Assembly: GCA_003281635.1 (NCBI GenBank)
Contig: QCBK01000001.1
Location: 62,001-126,000 of the forward strand
Direction of reading: 5' to 3'
Length of the DNA: 64,000 bases
Source: Prochlorococcus sp. AG-347-G22
GTDB lineage: Bacteria; Cyanobacteriota; Cyanobacteriia; PCC-6307; Cyanobiaceae
Positions 16,905 to 24,851 of the stretch are shown here, piece after piece (position 1 is the first letter of the stretch; every line of letters begins with the position of its first letter). A program made the translations under genes and the position numbers. The notes below the pieces were generated by a model. The model was not told where the DNA came from. It did not search any database and saw nothing but the letters and a program-made list of their open reading frames with translations.

Positions 16905-17837
16905 ATGAAAGAAAATTTCCCCCCAATATATAAAGAACCTATAGAAACATTGCAAATTAACATAGGTTATAAATGCAATCAGGCTTGCAAGCATTGTCAT
17001 GTCAATTCGAGTCCCCTGAGGACTGAAAAGATGTCCAATGAAATGATATCTCTTATTCCAAAGATAATTGAAAAATACAAAATCAAGACTTTAGATATTA
17101 CAGGTGGTGCGCCAGAACTTCACCCAGAATTTAAAAACCTAATAACCAGTTTGAGCACAAAACAAATTGATATTATTGACAGGTGCAATTTGACAATTTT
17201 CTTTGAAGAAGGTTATGAAGATCTTCCTCAATTTCTTGCAAAAAATAAAGTGATAGTTACCGCTTCGCTACCGTGTTATGAAAAAAATAATGTTGATTTT
17301 CAAAGGGGTTTTGGGGTTTTTGAAAAAAGTATTAATGCCATAAAAATTCTTAATGATTTAGGCTACGGGAAAAAAGAAAATGGATTACAATTAAACCTTG
17401 TTTACAATCCTGTTAGCCCAATTCTTCCTCCTTCTCAGGGAATATTAGAGAAGGATTATAAAAAAATACTTTTCGAAAAATACAATATCGTTTTTAATAA
17501 TTTATACACAATAACTAATATGCCGATAAATAGATATGAAGAATCTCTTAGAAGAGAAGGGAAACTAGAGACTTATTACAAATTACTAAAAGAAAATTTT
17601 AATGAAAAGAATTTAGAAAATCTTATGTGTAAAAATACAATTAGCGTAAATTGGTTAGGAGAAATTTATGATTGTGACTTTAACCAACAAATAAATTTCC
17701 GAGAGGATAAAGGACCAAAGACACTTTTTGATCTATTGGATGAATCATTTACTTTTGACTACGGGGTAGCTGTAAAAGAACATTGTTTTGCTTGCACTGC
17801 AGGTGCTGGGTCAAGTTGTGGAGGGACTTTAAGTTAA
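16905..17837 (+). CDS. arsS: Radical SAM protein of the ArsS family
   Basis: The 310-residue protein has the radical SAM cluster motif Cys24-x3-Cys28-x2-Cys31 (KCNQACKHCH), a GGAPELHP loop, and a C-terminal domain ending in CFACTAGAGSSCGG with Cys294, Cys297 and Cys305. This tail is the signature of the DUF3641/ArsS family, which is tied to arsenosugar synthesis; some relatives have selenocysteine at these positions, but here ordinary TGT/TGC codons are used. It follows stpA by 33 bases on the same strand. Arsenosugar synthesis would need an ArsM methyltransferase, which is not nearby. The stop is six bases from that of fur on the other strand. Confidence 0.85.
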   Translation: MKENFPPIYKEPIETLQINIGYKCNQACKHCHVNSSPLRTEKMSNEMISLIPKIIEKYKIKTLDITGGAPELHPEFKNLITSLSTKQIDIIDRCNLTIFFEEGYEDLPQFLAKNKVIVTASLPCYEKNNVDFQRGFGVFEKSINAIKILNDLGYGKKENGLQLNLVYNPVSPILPPSQGILEKDYKKILFEKYNIVFNNLYTITNMPINRYEESLRREGKLETYYKLLKENFNEKNLENLMCKNTISVNWLGEIYDCDFNQQINFREDKGPKTLFDLLDESFTFDYGVAVKEHCFACTAGAGSSCGGTLS

Positions 17838-17843
17838 AACCTA

Positions 17844-18296
17844 CTAAATGCAATTAGGACAAATGGCTCTTACATTTAAAGAGGATTCAATTAGTTTAAA
17901 ACCATTAACTTTTGCTGCAACTTTACCTGCTTCTAAAACTTCTTCATTTTCGAATTCTTCTGTTCTTCCACACCTAATACAAATCAAATGATGATGGTCC
18001 GGTGTGTCGTTACTAAGCAATTCATATCTGTGTCCACCCTCACTGAGTTCTAATTCATGAAGCAAACCCATTTGTACTAAAAGTCTTAAAGTTCTATAAA
18101 TTGTTGCTAGTGAAACTTTTGAGCTTGTTTTAACTAACTTTTCATGAACCTCTTCAGCACTAAGATGCTTTCCAGAGCCAATATTTTCAAATAAATTAAG
18201 AACTTTTAGCCTCTGAGGAGTTAACCTCTTCCCATCTTTATGTAATCCATCACCAAGAGGAGATGTGATGACTTTGTATTGAGAGGATAATGACAA
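17844..18296 (-). CDS. fur: Fur-family metal-responsive repressor
   Basis: The 150 residues have the Fur layout: winged helix at about 25-85 (LTPQR, then LATIYRTLRLL) and a metal-binding dimer domain. Both structural zinc pairs are present, Cys106/Cys109 and Cys146/Cys149, and the linker has His101-His103. The family holds iron (Fur), peroxide (PerR) and zinc (Zur) sensors; the segment from HHHLICIRC to the C-terminal CPNC is closest to what I know of cyanobacterial FurA, but PerR cannot be excluded. A site resembling the FurA iron box lies 15 bases before its start, which suggests self-repression. Confidence 0.88.
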   Translation of the reverse strand: MSLSSQYKVITSPLGDGLHKDGKRLTPQRLKVLNLFENIGSGKHLSAEEVHEKLVKTSSKVSLATIYRTLRLLVQMGLLHELELSEGGHRYELLSNDTPDHHHLICIRCGRTEEFENEEVLEAGKVAAKVNGFKLIESSLNVRAICPNCI

Positions 18297-18310
18297 AATT
18301 AACCCATGGC

Positions 18311-18340
18311 TATTCTCAATAATAACTCTAGATGAGAGTA
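18311..18340. promoter_or_regulatory. Putative Fur box / inverted repeat in the fur intergenic region
   Basis: ATTCTCAATAA (18312-18322) equals 11 consecutive bases of the Anabaena FurA iron-box consensus as I remember it. TATTCTCA (18311-18318) also forms an inverted repeat with TGAGAGTA (18333-18340), seven of eight bases, with 14 between. The site is just before the fur start and about 75 bases before the divergent hydrolase gene, so it could control both. Confidence 0.5.
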
Positions 18341-18412
18341 AAACAACTTATTGATTTAAAATGTTTACTAAAGTTCTTCAAAATATTATGTTAAAGGTAT
18401 CTTTATATATAA

Positions 18413-18982
18413 ATGATGAATGATCAAGAAATCTCTTCTGATAAATTATCATCGAAAGTAAACGCCTTGATAATTATTGATATTCAGGAAAAAATATTAA
18501 GACCAATTTTGAATAAGGATTCAATAATCAAAAACATTAAAAAGCTAATAAATGCTTACCAAATTTTAGAAGAAAACATATTTATATCTGAACAAAACCC
18601 ACTCAAATTGGGAGAAACGATCCCGGAATTATTACCCAAAGCTCGATTTAAAAAGATTGAAAAGATGGTATTTAGCTTAGCTAATATACAAGATTTTTTA
18701 AACGAACTTAAAAATAAGAGAATTAGTAATTTGATATTTTGTGGGATCGAAACGCATATTTGTATTCAACAAACTGCCTTAGATTGTTTACAAAAAGGAT
18801 TTGAAGTTGTTCTCATATCAGATGCCATGGGAAGTCGAAATAGAGTAGATCATGAAATAGCATTACAAAGAATGAATCAGAGTGGGGCTTTCTTAACAAC
18901 TACTGAATCAATAATTTTTGAATTATGCAAAACTGCGGATAGAAAAGAATTTAAAGAAATTAAAAATATAATAATGAGTTAA
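18413..18982 (+). CDS. Isochorismatase/nicotinamidase-like hydrolase
   Basis: The 189-residue protein has the cysteine-hydrolase triad of the isochorismatase superfamily: Asp23 (ALIIIDIQEKI), Lys84 (IEKMVFS) and Cys117 (GIETHICIQQTALD). The cis-peptide stretch before the cysteine is present. Members split isochorismate, nicotinamide, ureidoacrylate and others; the substrate is not evident, and the short length fits the YcaC/YecD-like group. The start may be either of two adjacent ATGs (18413 or 18416). It is divergent from fur across 116 bases that hold a Fur-box-like site. Confidence 0.82.
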   Translation: MMNDQEISSDKLSSKVNALIIIDIQEKILRPILNKDSIIKNIKKLINAYQILEENIFISEQNPLKLGETIPELLPKARFKKIEKMVFSLANIQDFLNELKNKRISNLIFCGIETHICIQQTALDCLQKGFEVVLISDAMGSRNRVDHEIALQRMNQSGAFLTTTESIIFELCKTADRKEFKEIKNIIMS

Positions 18983-19060
18983 AGAAAAATAAAGACTGGT
19001 TTGTTGTTTAGAGATAATTTAAAATTTTATTAGAAATAAATTTTTAGGTTTTATTTGAAT

Positions 19061-20092
19061 ATGAAATTAGTTACTGAAAACTTCCTTCTGGCAATATCTA
19101 TTTTTTTTATTGGAATTTTATTGTCGATAATAATTTCTAAACTTTCAAAAATATTCTTCAAAAAGATCTCCAAACGTACAAAAACAAATTTTGATGATTT
19201 TATTTTTGAGGTCATCTCTGGAATTATTAAACCAATAGGTTTTCTCCTCTCATTTTATTTTTCAATTGACTATTTTTTTGCTGATGAAATAACTTTTATC
19301 TCTGTATTATTGAATATTCTGAAATTATTTATATTGATAATAATCATAAAAGCTCTCAACAAAGTTTTAATAAGATCTCTAACAGAATCGACATCGAAAA
19401 TTAATGATTCCTCGATTAGTTCAATGGTATCTTCACTAACTCCATTGATAAAAGCATTAACATGGACTATTGGCTCAATTTTTTTCTTACAAAATATAGG
19501 TGTTCAAATGACTGCTATTTGGGCTTTACTAAGTGCAGGAGGGATTGGAGCAGGATTAGCTTTGAAAGATCCAGTTCAGGAGTTTTTTGAATATATAACA
19601 ATTTTGCTTGATAAACCTTTTCAAAAAGGTGAGTTTATAAAATCTGATGGAGTCCTTGGAATGGTTGAGAGAGTGGGAGTACGATCCTCAAGGATAAGAA
19701 GTATTAATGGAGAAGTAATAGTTATGAGCAATAGTGCCCTAACAAATGGAATAATTTCAAATTACGCACAAATGGAAAAAAGGAGGTTAGTTCATAAATT
19801 GGGAGTTGTTTATGAAACCTCTCCAAAACTTATGAAATTGATTCCTATAATAATTAAAAAAATAGTTGAAGAGACAAAAGATGCGTCTTTTGACAGATGT
19901 CATTTCACAGATTTCGGTGACTTCAGTCTTAATTTCGAACTTGTTTATTACATCCCAACAAATAATTATCTCGCTGCAATGGAAGCTCAACAATCTATAA
20001 ATTTAAGAATTATTGAGGAATTTGCGGTTAATAATATAGAGTTTGCATTCCCAACACAAACCTTAAATATTGAGAGTAACAAATCCAAATGA
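19061..20092 (+). CDS. MscS-family mechanosensitive channel
   Basis: The protein has 343 residues from ATG 19061; a TTG six bases earlier is the only upstream alternative. Four hydrophobic stretches precede the pore helix region LLSAGGIGAGLALKDP (about 155-170), whose Gly/Ala pattern is the MscS TM3 signature. ITILLDKPFQKGEFIKSDG then begins the cytoplasmic beta domain. MscS channels sit in the plasma membrane and release solutes on hypo-osmotic shock; the stpA gene for osmolyte synthesis lies a few kilobases away. Its 3' end overlaps the opposite reductase gene by 30 bases. Confidence 0.9.
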   Translation: MKLVTENFLLAISIFFIGILLSIIISKLSKIFFKKISKRTKTNFDDFIFEVISGIIKPIGFLLSFYFSIDYFFADEITFISVLLNILKLFILIIIIKALNKVLIRSLTESTSKINDSSISSMVSSLTPLIKALTWTIGSIFFLQNIGVQMTAIWALLSAGGIGAGLALKDPVQEFFEYITILLDKPFQKGEFIKSDGVLGMVERVGVRSSRIRSINGEVIVMSNSALTNGIISNYAQMEKRRLVHKLGVVYETSPKLMKLIPIIIKKIVEETKDASFDRCHFTDFGDFSLNFELVYYIPTNNYLAAMEAQQSINLRIIEEFAVNNIEFAFPTQTLNIESNKSK

Positions 20093-21064
20093 TCTGCAAA
20101 TATCTTCACTAAAAATCCAAAGTTTTGAAGCCAACTCATCACTATTTGCTTCATCACTAACGTTACTTTCAACTAATTTATGTTTTTTTCTAGCTTTAAG
20201 TTTATTACTTAAGTATATGAAACTAACATTATTTAAATTTGGATCAAGGACAATATCAGAAAGAATCTTTCCAGCATTTTCTATACTTTCAGAAATTCCT
20301 AAAATATTTTTTGCAGCTTTAGAAAAAATTAAATATCCAAAGAGATTAAAACGTTTACTGTATCTAAAAAAACCAGAATCATCATTTGGTATTACGAGAC
20401 CAGGAGCCCAAGTTATTACAGAAATTTTACTCGAGGACATTTTTAATTTTTTTTCAAGTTCTTTAGCAAACAAAATATTACATAACTTACTATTTTTATA
20501 AGCTTCATCAGCATTAAAATTTAAAAATTGCCCAGTTACTTTTTTTCTAAAATCAACTAGATTATTAAGTCCCGCTTTCTTTCCTATATTGCCACCTGAA
20601 CTTTTAGGGTTGTGAACATCTGAAGATGTAATGATGATTTTAGATTCTTTTTTATCACTAATAAAATCTTTCAGTACATTTACCAAGTAAAAATGTGCAA
20701 GATGATTTACCGCAAAAGTTAGTTCTATCCCTTGTTTTGATACTTTAGGATAAAAGGAGCCTGTATATTGCAATCCTGCATTTAAAACAAAAACATCTAA
20801 AACAATTTTTTTACTAATAAAGTAATTCTTAATTTTTTCAATATTCTCTAGATCTGAAAGATCACAATTTTCAATAATATTTAAAAATTTACTAAGATAA
20901 TTTTTATCAAAATATTTCTCAATTTTTTTGAGAAATTCATTTTTTCTAAATTCGTTTTTTATTACAACATATAAAATATTTTTCGTCTTCAATAAATTAA
21001 TAATGGCAAAAAAACCTATTCCTGAATTACCTCCAGTAATTAAAATATTTTTATTTTTAATCAT
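20063..21064 (-). CDS. Short-chain reductase related to protochlorophyllide reductase
   Basis: The 333 residues have a classical short-chain dehydrogenase fold: cofactor motif GGNSGIG (residues 11-17), NAG at 94-96, Ser146 and catalytic Tyr188-x3-Lys192 (AYKNSKLCNILF). The stretch DVHNPKSSGGNIG after the Ser and YKNSKLCN are like light-dependent protochlorophyllide reductase (POR), but the long POR insertion is reduced and I do not see its cysteine set, so I read it as a POR-like paralogue rather than POR itself. Substrate unknown. It is divergent from the lycopene cyclase gene, 225 bases away, which may hint at pigment or isoprenoid metabolism. Confidence 0.75.
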   Translation of the reverse strand: MIKNKNILITGGNSGIGFFAIINLLKTKNILYVVIKNEFRKNEFLKKIEKYFDKNYLSKFLNIIENCDLSDLENIEKIKNYFISKKIVLDVFVLNAGLQYTGSFYPKVSKQGIELTFAVNHLAHFYLVNVLKDFISDKKESKIIITSSDVHNPKSSGGNIGKKAGLNNLVDFRKKVTGQFLNFNADEAYKNSKLCNILFAKELEKKLKMSSSKISVITWAPGLVIPNDDSGFFRYSKRFNLFGYLIFSKAAKNILGISESIENAGKILSDIVLDPNLNNVSFIYLSNKLKARKKHKLVESNVSDEANSDELASKLWIFSEDICRSFGFVTLNI

Positions 21065-21289
21065 TTAAATTCCTATATTTTTTTTATGATAAAAAAATAA
21101 ATAAAGTTTTTTTTTATTTTGTAATCTTATAAATTATTGTTAAAACACTGAAAACTTAGTCACTAGTATTTGAGTAATTTGATTATTATTAACCTACTCT
21201 CATTACAAATGTTGGATGGAATATATAACCCTAGGCGCAGAAGTAATAATTTGTTCCATAAATTTTTTTAATCATAAGATTTATATTTA

Positions 21290-22573
21290 ATGTCAAAAGA
21301 AAATATGCCAGATGTTCTTGTTTTGGGTGCAGGGCCTGCAGGTATGGCAATTGCCTCAGCTTTAGGGAAGGAAAAATTAGATGTTGAAGTGCTTTCTCCA
21401 AATGGACCAGATGAACCTTGGCCAAACACATATGGCATTTGGGGGAAAGAAGTTGATCAACTCGGGCTTCAGGATTTACTTGAATATAGATGGAAGAATA
21501 CTGTAAGTTTTTTTGGGCATGGCGCTTTAGAAGAACAAGATGACGAGAATAAAGCCACCGAACATTCACTAGATTACGGACTATTTGATAAGAAGAAACT
21601 CCACAATTATTGGTTTAATGAATGCAATAAGTCTTTTATTAAATGGCATCAAGGTTTTGCAAAAAATATACATTTTGAAAAATACAAAAGTACAGTATCG
21701 ACAAAAGATGGCAAGACTTACTCTGCAAGATTAGTAGTAGATGCGACAGGATATGATCCTGTTTTTCTTAAATTAAAATCATGTGGTCCCTTAGCAGTCC
21801 AAACTTGTTATGGAATAGTAGGTAATTTTAGTAAACCTCCACTCAAGAAAGGGCAGTTTGTATTAATGGACTATAGAAATGACCATCTTAACGATGAGCA
21901 AAAAAAAGAACCACCCACTTTTCTTTATGCCATGGATATGGGGGATGGAAAATATTTTCTTGAAGAGACATCTCTTGGTTTAGTAAATCCTCTAACAATG
22001 GAAAATTTAAAAGAGAGACTAGAGAAGAGGCTTTCTTATCGAAATATATCAATCACAAGCATGCAGCACGAAGAGCTTGGCTTATTTCTCCCTATGAATA
22101 TGCCCATCCCAGATTTCAAACAACAAATACTTGGATATGGTGGTGCTGCTTCAATGGTACATCCTGCATCTGGATATTTAATTGGTAATGTTTTAAGAAG
22201 AGCTCCACTTGTCGCCAAGGCAGTCTCAGAAGCAATTAAAAATAAAAATCTAAGTACCTATCATATTGCTAGAAAAGGTTGGGAAACTTTATGGTCAAAA
22301 GAATTAATTAGAAAGAAATCACTTTACCAATTTGGATTAGAAAAACTCATGAGGTTTGACGAAAAACTATTGAGAGAATTTTTTGGCAGTTTTTTCCAAC
22401 TACCTAAAAATCAATGGTATGGTTTTCTAACTGATACACTTTCTTTAAAAGAGATTGTATATGCGATGTGCATAATGTTTATAAAGGCTCCATGGAGTGT
22501 AAAGAAAGGTCTTATGGTCATGCATGGTAGAGAATTTAAAATGTTACTTAGGATAATATTTCCAAACATTTAG
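21290..22573 (+). CDS. crtL: Lycopene cyclase (CrtL type, perhaps epsilon)
   Basis: CrtL cyclases close the ends of lycopene to beta or epsilon rings in the membrane. The 427 residues begin with a FAD/NAD fold, VLGAGPAGMAIAS (11-23), followed by PWPNTYGIW and FLYAMDMGDGKYFLEETSL, both conserved in plant-type cyclases, and GGAASMVHPASGYLIG, the family's C-terminal motif. Prochlorococcus has two such genes, a beta cyclase and one that makes epsilon ends for alpha-carotene. Position near pcb makes me think this is the second (crtL-e), but the ring specificity cannot be proved here. An SDR gene follows after seven bases, so the two are probably one unit. Confidence 0.88.
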   Translation: MSKENMPDVLVLGAGPAGMAIASALGKEKLDVEVLSPNGPDEPWPNTYGIWGKEVDQLGLQDLLEYRWKNTVSFFGHGALEEQDDENKATEHSLDYGLFDKKKLHNYWFNECNKSFIKWHQGFAKNIHFEKYKSTVSTKDGKTYSARLVVDATGYDPVFLKLKSCGPLAVQTCYGIVGNFSKPPLKKGQFVLMDYRNDHLNDEQKKEPPTFLYAMDMGDGKYFLEETSLGLVNPLTMENLKERLEKRLSYRNISITSMQHEELGLFLPMNMPIPDFKQQILGYGGAASMVHPASGYLIGNVLRRAPLVAKAVSEAIKNKNLSTYHIARKGWETLWSKELIRKKSLYQFGLEKLMRFDEKLLREFFGSFFQLPKNQWYGFLTDTLSLKEIVYAMCIMFIKAPWSVKKGLMVMHGREFKMLLRIIFPNI

Positions 22574-22580
22574 TAAAAAA

Positions 22581-23288
22581 ATGAGAACCATACTAATAAG
22601 TGGAGCTAGTAGAGGGATTGGACTACATGTTGCACATAAAGAATTAAAAGAAGGTAATAGAATTAGTGTTGGCATAAGAGATTTAGAATCATTAAAAGGA
22701 AGTGTTATTGATCCAAACAAATGGCCAGAAGGGAAAATTATAATCAACCACTATGATGCATTAAAAAAAATTACAGCCGAAAATTGGATAAAGAATACCT
22801 TAGATGAATTTGGAGGATTTGATTCAGTAATAAATTGTTCTGGAGTATTATCGAAAGTTCCTTTCTTATATAAAGATGGCGATGAAGAAGATATCTTAAA
22901 TACATTAAATATCAATTTTTTGGCAATTTGGAGTTTATGTAGGCTTTCTTGGGAACATTTATGCTCCTCCGGCAAAGGAAGAATTATAGTTTTAGTTTCA
23001 ATGAGTGGGAAAAGATCTAAAGGCGATTTAGCCGCTTATTCCTCTTCAAAGTTTGCTTTGATGGGATTATGCCAAACGATGAAAAACAAAGGTTGGGATA
23101 AAAACATAAGGGTTTCAGCTATTTGCCCAAGCTGGGTTAATACAAAAATGGCCCAAAATATCTCTTCCTTAGACAAATCAAGCATGACACAACCTGAAGA
23201 TATTGCTGAAATATGCTCAACTATTTTGAAGTTACCTTCCCAATCAGTTCCATTTGAAATTGCCTTAAATTGTAATTATGAAATTTAA
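22581..23288 (+). CDS. Short-chain dehydrogenase/reductase
   Basis: A classical 235-residue short-chain dehydrogenase. The cofactor motif is SGASRGIG (7-14); the catalytic set is Ser140, Tyr153 and Lys157 (AAYSSSKFAL), followed by CPSWVNTKMA. The residue after the second strand (GIRD, 31-34) suggests NADP(H). Substrate unknown. It begins seven bases after the lycopene cyclase gene, so it is likely expressed with it. Its last four bases overlap those of the opposite GIY-YIG gene. Confidence 0.88.
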   Translation: MRTILISGASRGIGLHVAHKELKEGNRISVGIRDLESLKGSVIDPNKWPEGKIIINHYDALKKITAENWIKNTLDEFGGFDSVINCSGVLSKVPFLYKDGDEEDILNTLNINFLAIWSLCRLSWEHLCSSGKGRIIVLVSMSGKRSKGDLAAYSSSKFALMGLCQTMKNKGWDKNIRVSAICPSWVNTKMAQNISSLDKSSMTQPEDIAEICSTILKLPSQSVPFEIALNCNYEI

Positions 23289-23827
23289 CCTAAATTGAAA
23301 ATTAAGTAGGCCATTGAAAGCATTGCAATTGCAATAAATAAACCTTTTATTCTATTAGTTAACAATGAAAAAAGAGATAAATCTTCAGAAAAGTATCCCC
23401 CAAAACTACCTGTAATAAATAATATAACCATTGGTAGAGATGCCATTCCGAAAGAATAAGATATAGATTTTACAAATCCAAAATTTAAATAATTAAAAAC
23501 AAAGGAACTTAATAAAAACAATAATAAAGATGCAAATAGAGTTATTGAAACTTCAGCATCTAAAGTGTGAGGTAAGCTACCCTTTAATTCAAATTGCCTT
23601 TTACATTCTCTAATTTGTCTTTTAGAAAGCTTTAAATAACCAGTTTCAGGAATTCTTTGCGACTTATATTTTCTTAGTAATCTTGCTTCAAGGGTTTCTG
23701 GCTCCTTTGTCATAATTGACGTTAATAATTCATCTGGCTTTAATTTCTTAATTTTCTTTTCAAGATTATCAGTTTTACCAATCCTATAAAGGTCACCTAC
23801 TCTAATAAGGTAAACATATCCCGACAT
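23285..23827 (-). CDS. GIY-YIG-like domain fused to membrane segments
   Basis: Residues 1-75 resemble a GIY-YIG domain of the MUG113/T5orf172 sort: GYVYLIRVGDLYRIGKTDN gives the paired aromatic motif (Tyr4-Val-Tyr6 and Tyr14-Arg-Ile-Gly17), with Lys18, and Glu47 at a place where the family keeps its metal-binding glutamate (TLEARLLRKY). After a basic linker (65-80), residues 95-180 form three hydrophobic segments. A nuclease-like domain anchored to a membrane is unusual. The role is unknown; DNA uptake or phage exclusion are only speculation. It is divergent from the glutathione transferase gene (74 bases). Confidence 0.7.
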   Translation of the reverse strand: MSGYVYLIRVGDLYRIGKTDNLEKKIKKLKPDELLTSIMTKEPETLEARLLRKYKSQRIPETGYLKLSKRQIRECKRQFELKGSLPHTLDAEVSITLFASLLLFLLSSFVFNYLNFGFVKSISYSFGMASLPMVILFITGSFGGYFSEDLSLFSLLTNRIKGLFIAIAMLSMAYLIFNLG

Positions 23828-23901
23828 TTGCGTTGTAAAATTAATACTGTTCCTAATTAGATAATACTAAAAGAATTAGGGAAATTAAAAGTTTTTACAA
23901 T

Positions 23902-24561
23902 ATGAAAAACGATATTTTATATTCATTTCGAAGATGTCCATATGCAATTCGTGCAAGATGGGCTTTGTTAATTTGTGAAATAAGAGTAGAGATAAGAGAA
24001 ATTGATTTAAAAAATAAACCTTTAGATTTTTTAAATAATTCAAAGACGAAAACGGTTCCAATACTTATAAAAAAAAATAGTGAAGTTATTGAAGAAAGTC
24101 TTGAAATCATCCTATGGGCTCTCTCAGAGTCAAAAAAGGAAAACATCAAATTAATTTATTTTCCTGAGAACAAAAAGGAAGATATTTTTAAAATAATTAA
24201 TGAAAATGATAACGGATTCAAATATCATTTAGATCGATTTAAATATTCCACAAGATATGAGAATTGTGATGAAGAATTTCATTTCACAAATGCAATTAAG
24301 TTTATAAAGAGATGGAACGAACTTCTCGCAGAAAACAAATTCCTTTTTGGAGATAGCCCAACAATCGCTGATTGGTCTATATGGCCTTTTGTAAGACAAT
24401 TTAGAATCGCTTGTGAAAGCCAAAAAAGAACTAATTATTTAGAATCATCAATAAAAAACTGGTTAGATTCGTTTGAGAAAAATAGAAAATTTAAATCCTT
24501 AATGTATAAATACGAATTATGGGACCCATATTCTAGAAAGAATTATTTCCCATGTAATTAA
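23902..24561 (+). CDS. Glutathione S-transferase-like protein
   Basis: Residues 1-80 form a thioredoxin-like domain with the opening LYSFRRCPYAIRAR, in which Cys12 could be the active residue as in omega or beta class enzymes. TVPIL (about 51-55) has the cis-proline and EESLEI the residues that bind the gamma-glutamyl group. The rest (about 85-219) is the helical C-terminal domain (FLFGDSPTIADWSIWPFVRQF). Length is normal. The substrate is unknown. The gene converges with the 85-residue gene, sharing four bases. Confidence 0.85.
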   Translation: MKNDILYSFRRCPYAIRARWALLICEIRVEIREIDLKNKPLDFLNNSKTKTVPILIKKNSEVIEESLEIILWALSESKKENIKLIYFPENKKEDIFKIINENDNGFKYHLDRFKYSTRYENCDEEFHFTNAIKFIKRWNELLAENKFLFGDSPTIADWSIWPFVRQFRIACESQKRTNYLESSIKNWLDSFEKNRKFKSLMYKYELWDPYSRKNYFPCN

Positions 24562-24815
24562 CTCTCTAACAACTTTCTTTTCTCAATTATTCTTGCTAAC
24601 TCCAAAAAATATCCTGCAGTCCTAAATTTGCCTATATTCTTTTCCTTAAAATCAAGATCGCTTCTGATTTCTGCTGTCTCCGCCATAAGTAAATCTAAAT
24701 CATTTGATCCAAGACTATACAATTCACCAAGTTCGATTTCCCTTCCAAGTAAATGACTCCTAAACCACTTCCCTTTATTTTCTTGAGGTGGAATATCGTA
24801 AGGGGTAAATGACAT
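24558..24815 (-). CDS. Small conserved-looking protein, unknown function
   Basis: An 85-residue soluble protein with no cysteine. It has an early aromatic and basic patch (GKWFRSHLLGREIELGELYSL) and a helical remainder ending in LARIIEKRKLLES. I know of no function. It follows the GltS-type symporter gene by 36 bases on the same strand and may be read from the same transcript. It shares four bases with the end of the glutathione transferase gene. Confidence 0.55.
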   Translation of the reverse strand: MSFTPYDIPPQENKGKWFRSHLLGREIELGELYSLGSNDLDLLMAETAEIRSDLDFKEKNIGKFRTAGYFLELARIIEKRKLLES

Positions 24816-24851
24816 TAAAATAAAATTTAATTTATTACCATTCTAGGGTTA

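Noticed and set aside
20070-20501. 143-codon frame antisense to the POR-like reductase
   Set aside because: The reductase on the other strand has full catalytic motifs; this frame has none.
21209-21271. 20-codon frame before the lycopene cyclase gene (MLDGIYNPRRR onward)
   Set aside because: I wondered about a small photosystem subunit, but it has no hydrophobic stretch and matches none I know.
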